Shown here: piece by piece, positions 1 to 6,226 of the stretch
Layout: every line of letters begins with the position of its first letter
Numbering within the stretch: the stretch's first letter is position 1
Source: an uncultured Bacilli bacterium
GTDB lineage: Bacteria > Bacillota_I > Bacilli_A > RFN20 > CAG-449
DNA length: 9,060 nt
NCBI GenBank assembly: GCA_947593895.1
Contig: CANQDY010000048.1
Location: 1 to 9,060 of the forward strand
Reading direction: 5' to 3'
Notes under the pieces: model-generated
Seen by the model: the letters and a program-made list of their open reading frames with translations, nothing else
Database searches by the model: none
What the model was told of the DNA's origin: nothing
Program-made: the position numbers and the translations under genes

Positions 1-267
1 TTTTCCTTTTTTCTCAAAGATTTTAGTAAATATTTCTTCTCATTATTATTTGTTGCACTTAGATTAATAATTAACCATTATTTTGTTTTTCGTTAAGTGA
101 AAAAGTAAACTAGTTTAAATAAGTGATTTTATAATTTACAGAGAAAAATCCGGAAAAAAGTTTTAATCACTTTCATAATCTTATTTTCAGTAAAAAATAT
201 TGATATTTTGAATAGAAACTGATTTTACTTTGTAATATAACAATTTAATTTTATGTTATTTATACAG
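1..267. other. AT-rich intergenic region without a recognisable gene
   Basis: No frame on either strand gives a believable protein with a start and Shine-Dalgarno site, and no tRNA cloverleaf is visible. Two inverted repeats are present. One is AAGTGAT at 121-127 with its complement at 166-172. The other is an AT-rich palindrome AAAATAT/ATATTTT at 194-209, enclosed by CAGT (188-191) and ACTG (218-221). Neither is followed by a T-run in the minus direction, so neither is a convincing terminator for acpP. Minus-strand purines at about 4-10 (AAAAGGA) could be the ribosome site of a gene starting just left of the window. Confidence 0.5.
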
Positions 268-489
268 TTATTTTGTTTTTAATTCGATAGCCTTTACAAC
301 ATCATTAACAGTAACTAAAGATGTCATTTCTTCGTTTTCAAATTCAACACCATATTTATCTTCTAAATCCATTAGAAGATCAACGATATCTAGAGAATCT
401 AGTCCTAGACTTTTAATATCACTGTCAAGAGTTACTTCCTTTTTTGTGATTTTTTTAAAATTTGCAATTACTTCATTTTTTAAATCCAT
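268..489 (-). CDS. acpP: acyl carrier protein
   Basis: Acyl carrier protein, 73 residues, the usual length. It is a small acidic four-helix protein that carries acyl groups on 4'-phosphopantetheine for fatty acid and phospholipid synthesis in the cytoplasm. The attachment motif is LGLDSLDIVDL, with the modified serine at residue 32, followed by the typical acidic helix II and the conserved KYGVEF segment. The frame stays open upstream to a GTG at 502-504, but the ATG at 487-489 is the better start: GAGGAG (497-502) lies 7 nt before it, and the GTG would sit inside that site. The gene follows glpK but has its own promoter in the 55-bp gap. No clear terminator is seen downstream. An ACP of this kind could serve fatty acid synthesis or only acyl transfer to phospholipid; the window holds no fab genes to decide this. 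Confidence 0.95.
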   Translation of the reverse strand: MDLKNEVIANFKKITKKEVTLDSDIKSLGLDSLDIVDLLMDLEDKYGVEFENEEMTSLVTVNDVVKAIELKTK

Positions 490-513
490 ATTTATTCTCC
501 TCACATTTCTTTA

Positions 514-542
514 ATTATAGATAAATAATTAATGGTTTGCAA
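514..542 (-). promoter_or_regulatory. acpP sigma-A-type promoter
   Basis: On the minus strand TTGCAA (537-542, four of six consensus bases) is separated by exactly 17 bp from a perfect TATAAT (514-519). A start site near 507 would leave a leader of about 18 nt containing the GAGGAG ribosome site of acpP. The -35 element abuts the glpK stop codon, so acpP can be transcribed separately from the upstream operon. Confidence 0.75.
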
Positions 543-544
543 CA

Positions 545-2020
545 TTAAAACTTTCTAGCGGCATTAACTGCTTTTTTCCATTTTTTGTATTTTTCAGTTC
601 TAGTCTTATAATTCATCTTTGGTTCATAACTATTAGCATAATGATGTATTTTTTTAATTTCATCAAAATTTTTATAAAAACCAGTTGCTAAACCAGCTAA
701 ATAAAAAGCACCTAAAGCAGTTGTTTCAATAACTAATGGTTGTTTGATTTTTACATTCAAGATATCTGATTGGAATTGCATTAAGTAACGATTCGCAGTA
801 GCTCCTCCATCTACTCGCAAAGTTTTAATTCTTAAGTGGACATCTTTTTTCATAACTTCGATAACATCTTTTGACTGATAAGCAATACTTTCAAGTGTTG
901 CCCTAACAATATTTTCATCAGTTGTTCCTCTAGTTAATCCAAATATCGCTCCACGAACATTATTATCCCAATATGGAGTACCAAGACCAACAAATGCTGG
1001 AATGACATAAATATCTTCATTATTTTTTATATGAAACGATATATCCTCTGTTTCACTAGCATTTTTAATCATTTTTAGTTGATCTCTAAGCCACTGAACT
1101 GAAGCACCACCAATTAAAACCGATCCCTCTAGGGCATATTCAACTTTTCCGTTTATTCCCCAGGCAATAGTTGACAAAAGCCCATACTTAGAATTAATAA
1201 CTTCATCTTTAGTATTCATTAACATAAAACAGCCCGTTCCATAAGTATTTTTTATGTCCCCTTTTTCAAAACAATTTTGTCCAAATAATGATGCCTGTTG
1301 GTCGCCACATAAACTAGCGATTGGAATATTATTAACATGATCAACGACGTTTGTATATCCAAATATTCCTGATGTATCACATACTTCAGGTAAAATATTC
1401 ATAGGAATATTAAAAATATCGCATAATTCTTTATCCCAACACAATTCATGAATATTATATAGAAGAGTCCTTGAAGCATTAGAATAATCAGTTTTAAATT
1501 CCTTTCCTCCAGTTAATTTATATAACAACCACGTATCAACTGTACCAAATAATAATTCACCATTTTCAGCCCGTTTTTGACCATTTTCAATATGATCTAA
1601 AATAAAGCGAATTTTGCTTGCGGAAAAATAAGGATTTACAATTAATCCAGTTTTTTCACTGATAATTTTTTCATATGGTTTAACCTTTTTACATATATCT
1701 TGAGTTTGTTTTGATTGCCAAACAATTGCATTATAAACTGGTAGTCCAGTATTTTTATCCCATACAATTGTGGTTTCTCTCTGATTAGTAATACCAATTG
1801 AATCAATTTGATTTGATTTAACATTGGTTTTAATAATTAGTTCATTAATGACATCTAAAACACTGACATAAATTTCAAGTGGATCTTGTTCTACCCAAGC
1901 AGCATCAGGAAAATAATTGGTAATCTCCCTTTGCGACATCGATACAATTTCTCCGTTTTTATTAAATAATATCGCTCTAGTAGAAGTTGTCCCCTGGTCA
2001 ATTACTAAAATATACTCCAT
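545..2020 (-). CDS. glpK: glycerol kinase
   Basis: Glycerol kinase, 491 residues, full length for the FGGY carbohydrate kinase family. It phosphorylates glycerol with ATP to sn-glycerol 3-phosphate in the cytoplasm. Visible family signatures are the N-terminal DQGTTSTRA (8-16) phosphate loop, GITNQRETT (76-84), GDQQASLFGQ (239-248), TYGTGCF (259-265), GLGTPYWD (345-352), LRVDGGA (401-407) and ETTALGA (432-438). Residues matching the E. coli glycerol site are present: R81, E82, W101, Y131, D240, Q241 and F265. The ATG at 2018-2020 is preceded by AGGAG (2026-2030) at 5 nt; an in-frame TTG at 2039-2041 lies upstream of that site and is rejected. The gene follows gltX by 35 bp. No glpF or glpD lies beside it. 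The loop that carries the HPr-phosphorylated histidine in Gram-positive enzymes is altered (see findings). Confidence 0.97.
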   Translation of the reverse strand: MEYILVIDQGTTSTRAILFNKNGEIVSMSQREITNYFPDAAWVEQDPLEIYVSVLDVINELIIKTNVKSNQIDSIGITNQRETTIVWDKNTGLPVYNAIVWQSKQTQDICKKVKPYEKIISEKTGLIVNPYFSASKIRFILDHIENGQKRAENGELLFGTVDTWLLYKLTGGKEFKTDYSNASRTLLYNIHELCWDKELCDIFNIPMNILPEVCDTSGIFGYTNVVDHVNNIPIASLCGDQQASLFGQNCFEKGDIKNTYGTGCFMLMNTKDEVINSKYGLLSTIAWGINGKVEYALEGSVLIGGASVQWLRDQLKMIKNASETEDISFHIKNNEDIYVIPAFVGLGTPYWDNNVRGAIFGLTRGTTDENIVRATLESIAYQSKDVIEVMKKDVHLRIKTLRVDGGATANRYLMQFQSDILNVKIKQPLVIETTALGAFYLAGLATGFYKNFDEIKKIHHYANSYEPKMNYKTRTEKYKKWKKAVNAARKF

Positions 2021-2055
2021 CTTTACTCCTTCCTTGAACAAAAGCTAATAATGAC

Positions 2056-3723
2056 TTATTTTAATAGCATATTAATTGAAAGATAAATTCTTCGATTTAT
2101 TTCTTCATCACCTAAAATATTTAAAACATAGTAAATATTTGGTGATTGTTTAGAAGTTGTTAAGCTAATTCTTACCATTTCTGCAACATCATTTACTGAA
2201 CCTAAATATTGATTTTTATTTGCTTTATAAACCTTATTTGATTCAGCAAAATTATGTCTTTCCGCTAGGAGTTTAAGATTATTAAACCATTCTTGTTCAC
2301 TCACAGAATAATTTAATGTCTCAACAAAATCTTTTAAAACATCAACGATTACTTTTTTATCAATATTTTCATTATAAGGAAGTCCTTCACTTACCATGTT
2401 AGAAAAATATGGTTCATAAAAAAACTTGACTTTTTCTAAAATATCTGAGTATTTTTCATAATCTTTTCTTGGATTCTCCTTATTTTTTTCAATGCTCATT
2501 ATTTGAGTAAAATAATTCTCATCTTTAACAATTAATTGATATAGTTCTTGATTATATTCCTTAGAATACTCTTTAGCGGCATCCTTCATTTTAGAACCAG
2601 AATATGACGCTAAAAGTTCTTTTGAGAAATACTTTAATTTATCAATATCAAATAAAGCTCCATCAAGACTCATTTTTTCAAATGTAAATTTGAAATCATC
2701 TAATTTTAAATCTTTATTATCTCTTTGCCATTCTTCATAATTTGAATTAGCAATAGTGAATAGATATTGTTTAAAAGCATAAACTGGATACCCATCTTGT
2801 AAAAAGAAAGAACAAGCAGCCTCATTATCTTTTCTTTTTGATAATTTTCTTCTAATACCATTGTCAAGTTTCATAATGACTGGTAAATGAGCGTATTTTG
2901 GTACTTTCCATTCCATTGTTTTAAATAGTTCTACATGAAGAGGTAATGATGGTAACCATTCTTCACCTCTAGTAACCAATGTTGTACGCATAAAATGATC
3001 ATCAACTAAATGTGCAAAGTGATATGTTGGTAAGCCATCCGATTTAAAAATGACAATATCTTGATCATTCTCACTTAATAATAAATGTCCCCGTACTAAA
3101 TCATCAACTTCAATTTTATTATTATGATCACCCATTGATTTAAATCTAATTACATATGGTTTTCCTTGCTTGATCAAATCAATTTGGTGGTCAATTGTAA
3201 AATTACGACATTTTGCATAACCACCATAATAACCCGGTATTACTTTGCTTACTTCTTGACTCATTCTTAAAGCATCAAGATCTTCGTGTGAACAAAAACA
3301 GGGATATGCTCTTCCAATACTAATAAGATACTTAATTACAATTTTATAAATATCCGCTCTAGCTGATTGTTTATATGGTCCATATTTACCTTCTTCATGA
3401 TCCCCTAAATAACCTTCATCAGGAATGACACCAAAGATTTTTAATTGCTTAATTAAATCATTTCCAGAACCTTCAATCTCTCTTTTTGTATCAGTATCCT
3501 CTAAGCGAATGTAAAATACACCTTTAGATTGATTTGCTACTTTTTGTGCAACTAAAGATGTAAATAGACTTCCAGTGTGTAGGAAACCAGTTGGTGATGG
3601 TGCAAATCTAGTAACTTCACACCCATCATCTAAATTTCTTGGAGGATATCTCTTTTCTAGATCATCTAATGTCATTTCAACATCAGGAAATATCAAATTT
3701 GCTAAATCCATTAAATTATGCAT
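2056..3723 (-). CDS. gltX: glutamate--tRNA ligase, long N-extended form
   Basis: Class I glutamyl-tRNA synthetase, 555 residues, longer than the usual 470-490. It charges tRNA with glutamate using ATP. A region of about 35 residues precedes the Rossmann domain, which opens with VTRFAPSPTG (37-46). The HIGH-type motif is HTGS (49-52) and the KMSKS-type motif is KLSKR (293-297). The segments YIRLEDTDTKRE (71-82) and GLPTYHFAHLVDDH (230-243) are also typical. The C-terminal half (about 340-555) is helical and poorly conserved, as expected for an anticodon-binding region. The start is supported by AAGGAG (3731-3736) 7 nt upstream, which overlaps the yitT stop. The subgroup resembles the long GluRS of some clostridia and Mollicutes-related lineages. 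Whether it is discriminating, non-discriminating (also charging tRNA-Gln) or a second copy cannot be decided here. Confidence 0.92.
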   Translation of the reverse strand: MHNLMDLANLIFPDVEMTLDDLEKRYPPRNLDDGCEVTRFAPSPTGFLHTGSLFTSLVAQKVANQSKGVFYIRLEDTDTKREIEGSGNDLIKQLKIFGVIPDEGYLGDHEEGKYGPYKQSARADIYKIVIKYLISIGRAYPCFCSHEDLDALRMSQEVSKVIPGYYGGYAKCRNFTIDHQIDLIKQGKPYVIRFKSMGDHNNKIEVDDLVRGHLLLSENDQDIVIFKSDGLPTYHFAHLVDDHFMRTTLVTRGEEWLPSLPLHVELFKTMEWKVPKYAHLPVIMKLDNGIRRKLSKRKDNEAACSFFLQDGYPVYAFKQYLFTIANSNYEEWQRDNKDLKLDDFKFTFEKMSLDGALFDIDKLKYFSKELLASYSGSKMKDAAKEYSKEYNQELYQLIVKDENYFTQIMSIEKNKENPRKDYEKYSDILEKVKFFYEPYFSNMVSEGLPYNENIDKKVIVDVLKDFVETLNYSVSEQEWFNNLKLLAERHNFAESNKVYKANKNQYLGSVNDVAEMVRISLTTSKQSPNIYYVLNILGDEEINRRIYLSINMLLK

Positions 3724-3734
3724 ATTTTTTCTCC

Positions 3735-4772
3735 TTACTCACGCGGCTTAATAAAAAATCTTCCAACAACTTGATTGACCTTAGTAATACTGACAAAAGC
3801 ATTTGAATCAAGCTGCTGAATTATTTTTACTGCCTTTTTCACTTCAAAAATAGATAAAATTACATAAATTACTAATTTATCTTGTTTTGAATATGCTCCT
3901 TTACCTTGAACTACGGTACAACTATGTGGGAAATAATTTATTAGTACATCTGGTAAATTTTGATTTGAAGTAATGATTTGTAATTGATTTTTCTTGTCTC
4001 TCGATGTAAATAAATCAATAACAGTTGAGCAAGTAAAGAAATAGACACAACTATATAATGCCATAGTGGTCGAAGATAAATCTCCTTTATCATTCAAAAT
4101 GCATAATAAAGTATAAACGATAATGATAATTCCATTGAGTAATAAGGTGATTTTACCTAAAGATATATCTTTTTTCTTTGAACTCAAAAAAACTGATAAA
4201 GCATCAACACCTCCAGCAGAATGACCAAATTTATAGGCAATTGCTGATGATGCACCTGTGCATATTCCCGCAAAAATTGCTCTAGCAAAGAAATCATTTT
4301 TAAAATCAAACGAATTAGAAATATAAAACATATTGGTAAAACTGGAAGGAACAATGTTTATTACTAAAAAGTAGAACGAAACATTCAGCGCAGTAAATAT
4401 TGCAAATTTCTTTCCAATTTTCTTAAATGCCAAAAGAAAAATAGGTACATTAAGCATAAAATACGAAATTGATTGAATTAAATAGTTCCAATACAAGTTA
4501 CCAAAAGAAGCTATAGTATTAATTGGAAAGCCAAAAATTTCAAATAATTTAACAACAATTTGTGACAATCCTGAAAAGCCACCGGTAATTAAGTTGCCAA
4601 TTTTTTCTCCTTCAATAATTGGACTAGAAAAAGCTTTATATCCAAAAGCAAAAATAAACGCAGATAGAAAAGCTCCAACTACCATTACTAAGTATTCTAA
4701 AATTATTCTCAATATCGAATGATCGTAGAAGAACTCTTGGCAGTTTTTATTAATTTTTTTAAAAAATTCCAT
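3735..4772 (-). CDS. yitT: YitT family membrane protein (DUF161/DUF2179)
   Basis: Polytopic membrane protein of the YitT family, 345 residues, against a usual length near 280-300. The molecular role of the family is not established. The N-terminal part holds about five to six hydrophobic segments (about 24-45, 62-80, 98-117, 122-143, 163-182, 205-226). The family motif GHSAGGVDALSVFL (183-196) is clear, as is VIDLF (251-255) at the domain boundary. The last 80 residues form a soluble DUF2179-like domain, with TVVQGKGAYS (286-295) and the SNAFVSITKVNQVVGRFF segment (323-340). The extra length appears to lie in the loops around 85-100 and 145-160. The start has only a distant GAGG about 14 nt upstream, and no in-frame alternative exists. 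It is the first gene of a likely operon with gltX 11 bp downstream. Confidence 0.9.
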   Translation of the reverse strand: MEFFKKINKNCQEFFYDHSILRIILEYLVMVVGAFLSAFIFAFGYKAFSSPIIEGEKIGNLITGGFSGLSQIVVKLFEIFGFPINTIASFGNLYWNYLIQSISYFMLNVPIFLLAFKKIGKKFAIFTALNVSFYFLVINIVPSSFTNMFYISNSFDFKNDFFARAIFAGICTGASSAIAYKFGHSAGGVDALSVFLSSKKKDISLGKITLLLNGIIIIVYTLLCILNDKGDLSSTTMALYSCVYFFTCSTVIDLFTSRDKKNQLQIITSNQNLPDVLINYFPHSCTVVQGKGAYSKQDKLVIYVILSIFEVKKAVKIIQQLDSNAFVSITKVNQVVGRFFIKPRE

Positions 4773-4802
4773 AATATAACATTTGCCTCTTAAATCATTA
4801 AT

Positions 4803-4830
4803 ATTTTATCACTAACATATTTTTTTTCTA
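4803..4830 (-). promoter_or_regulatory. candidate promoter for the yitT-gltX-glpK operon
   Basis: On the minus strand a TG dinucleotide one base before TAAAAT (4803-4808) forms an extended -10 element. A weak -35-like TAGAAA (4825-4830) lies 16 bp upstream. This sits about 30 bp before the yitT ATG. The surrounding sequence is very AT-rich, so chance matches are easy. Confidence 0.4.
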
Positions 4831-4942
4831 TAAAAAAAATCATTTTTATATATTTTCTATTACAATTAGTAATCGAAAATAAAAAATATAATTAGCCATT
4901 CATTGTTTTTTAAAAAAAATTAATAACTTATTGAAAACAAAC

Positions 4943-4951
4943 TGGTATAAT
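4943..4951 (+). promoter_or_regulatory. extended -10 promoter of the membrane-anchored thioredoxin-like gene
   Basis: TGGTATAAT at 4943-4951 is a perfect extended -10 element (TGnTATAAT). No good -35 lies at 17 bp, as is common for extended -10 promoters; a TTGAAA is present but only 9 bp away. A start site near 4958 would give a leader of about 50 nt ending in the strong AGGAGGT (4995-5001), 5 nt before the ATG at 5007. The strong signals at both levels suggest good vegetative expression. Confidence 0.65.
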
Positions 4952-5006
4952 GTTAACATTATTAGGCATGTAATTTTTATTAAACACCTATTTTAGGAGG
5001 TATTAA

Positions 5007-5813
5007 ATGGACAAGATATTTAAAGCAATCGGTAGATTTTTCAAAGGAATTTGGAATTGGATTAAAACAACTGCATGGATTCAACCTTTATTAATCGTTG
5101 TTATCGTATTCTTGATTATCTTCTCATTCTCATCTTCATCACCATTGATGAAATGGATTAAAAGTTTATCAAATACAGATACAACAGGTGAATTCTTTAA
5201 TCAACATAAAAAAATAGCCTTCCATGATTTATATGGAGATATTTATTCTAGAAGTCCTGAACTTTATGATAATTGCGAAATGGGAAAAAGACCAGATGGT
5301 TCAAAATCTGGAACAGCACTTTCTGAACAAAAAAATTATGATGGATATTCATATGTTTTATTTATCAAAAGTGATGCAAGTGAATCTGCTTTCAAGACAT
5401 TTTATTATAACACCTTAGAAAAAAGTGAACGTTCGCACTTCTATGTCATTGACTTCCGTGATGAAAAAAATCAAAAATCAAACTATAACACATACACAGA
5501 AAAATGGACAAACGATAACAGCGCTGTATATTATGATTATTTGCTTGATCATCTATACGAATTCTACAATTCTGAAAGTTATGATACATTCAATAAACAA
5601 TTTAACGAAAAGTATGGATATGATGCAAAATTTTCAGAAGAATGGACATTAACTTCGTCAACTACTGAAGATGCTGTAAACGATTTAAAATTCCCTACCA
5701 TTTGTAAATATAAAGGTACTGAATTAATAGATTTCCGTTTCTGTAACGATTTCAGTTCTAATTATGGTAAAGATGATTCTGTCGTACTAAGTAACTTCCA
5801 CACAGGTTTATAA
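5007..5813 (+). CDS. membrane-anchored protein with a degenerate thioredoxin-like outer domain, function unknown
   Basis: I do not recognise a named family for this 268-residue protein. A basic amphipathic N-terminus (1-20: MDKIFKAIGRFFKGIWNWIK) precedes one strongly hydrophobic helix (about 24-42), and then a Ser-rich linker. The lysines before the helix predict an inside N-terminus and an exported C-terminal domain. That domain reads like a thioredoxin fold. The strand YVLFI (116-120) leads to KSDASESAFK (121-130), where the active-site CxxC would be SESA (125-128). A second strand FYVIDF (145-150) follows. A helical insertion occupies about 160-225. Then KFPTICKYKGTELIDF (228-243) matches the cis-Pro-Thr loop and the last two strands. 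Only three cysteines exist (C90, C233, C246), none in the active-site position. The redox site therefore looks dead, suggesting a binding or scaffold role; this is inference. The gene stands alone, with its own promoter and terminator. Confidence 0.8.
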   Translation: MDKIFKAIGRFFKGIWNWIKTTAWIQPLLIVVIVFLIIFSFSSSSPLMKWIKSLSNTDTTGEFFNQHKKIAFHDLYGDIYSRSPELYDNCEMGKRPDGSKSGTALSEQKNYDGYSYVLFIKSDASESAFKTFYYNTLEKSERSHFYVIDFRDEKNQKSNYNTYTEKWTNDNSAVYYDYLLDHLYEFYNSESYDTFNKQFNEKYGYDAKFSEEWTLTSSTTEDAVNDLKFPTICKYKGTELIDFRFCNDFSSNYGKDDSVVLSNFHTGL

Positions 5814-5834
5814 AAAAAATAGAATTTAGTTCTT

Positions 5835-5863
5835 AAAGAATTGGTAACCCAATTCTTTTTTTT
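5835..5863 (+). terminator. rho-independent terminator of the thioredoxin-like gene
   Basis: A perfect 10-bp stem AAAGAATTGG (5835-5844) and CCAATTCTTT (5849-5858) with a TAAC loop is followed by five more T. It starts about 20 bp after the stop codon at 5813. Confidence 0.9.
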
Positions 5864-5865
5864 AC

Positions 5866-5907
5866 AAAAAAAAGCATTTAGATTTATCGTAAAACATCTC
5901 TAAATGC
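5866..5907 (-). terminator. rho-independent terminator of the CotD-like gene
   Basis: Read on the minus strand, GCATTTAGA (5899-5907) pairs perfectly over 9 bp with TCTAAATGC (5874-5882) across a 16-nt loop and runs into eight T (5866-5873). It lies 11 bp after the coat gene's stop. It sits back to back with the plus-strand terminator, insulating the convergent genes. Confidence 0.85.
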
Positions 5908-5918
5908 ATTAACTTATT

Positions 5919-6140
5919 TTACTTATTCGCGTTATTATGCCAAACTGTTTCTTCAACTTGATTATAAGTATAATAATAAGTTGGACGAGGAATGTAATGA
6001 TTCACAATTCTAGTTTGACAAGGGCAGATAATTGGTTGTTCAACATAATGACAACGATTACATACTCTTTCGCAAACTGGTAAAACTATTGGATCAAACT
6101 TACATGGGCAGGAACAATTTGCTTTTTTTGGATCATTCAT
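5919..6140 (-). CDS. CotD-like cysteine-rich spore coat protein
   Basis: Small protein of 73 residues with eight cysteines (C9, C11, C13, C23, C27, C30, C39, C41) and a Tyr-rich tail with YYYTY at 55-59. The order of a DPIVLP segment (16-21), a Cys cluster, a VEQPIICP repeat (33-40) and IVNHYIP (45-51) recalls the PIV-P / VPH-HP / VNHH layout of inner spore coat protein CotD. In that family the protein is made in the mother cell and cross-linked into the coat. There is no signal peptide or membrane segment. AGAGGT (6149-6154) lies 8 nt before the ATG, a good ribosome site. The gene has its own terminator and is transcribed divergently from the YlbJ-like sporulation gene. The alternative is an unrelated Cys-rich, perhaps metal-binding, small protein. 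Family assignment is moderate because such coat proteins are low in complexity. Confidence 0.65.
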   Translation of the reverse strand: MNDPKKANCSCPCKFDPIVLPVCERVCNRCHYVEQPIICPCQTRIVNHYIPRPTYYYTYNQVEETVWHNNANK

Positions 6141-6226
6141 CTAAATTTACCTCTCTTCACGATATGATATGCATATTTTTTTTTATAAGCTAGGTTATCG
6201 CCTAAGTTTTATGCATATGATTAAGC
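6141..6226. promoter_or_regulatory. divergent sporulation-type promoter region between the CotD-like and ylbJ-like genes
   Basis: Two copies of ATGCATAT (6169-6176, inside the palindrome ATATGCATAT at 6167-6176, and 6211-6218) flank a short TAGG/CCTA inverted repeat (6191-6194, 6201-6204). Leftward, CATATCATA (minus strand, 6163-6171) fits the CATAnnnTA -10 consensus of sigma E and sigma K and would start transcription about 16 nt before the coat gene. Rightward, CATATGATT (6214-6222) nearly fits the same consensus, only 4 bp from the ylbJ ATG. No convincing -35 elements are visible at the expected spacing, so the calls rest on the -10 boxes and on the sporulation genes at both ends. Confidence 0.4.

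Noticed and set aside
52..80. TTGCAC and CATTAT spaced 17 bp on the plus strand, resembling a promoter
   Set aside because: No plus-strand gene or RNA follows it, and the -10 match is only four of six in very AT-rich sequence.
1642..1824. 60-codon open frame on the minus strand inside glpK
   Set aside because: It is a shadow in another frame of the clearly conserved glycerol kinase; no ribosome site or family motif.
5224..5652. Two plus-strand open frames of 64 and 75 codons inside the thioredoxin-like gene
   Set aside because: They share one alternate frame of a well-supported gene with strong AGGAGGT start signals, and their protein sequences have no motif.
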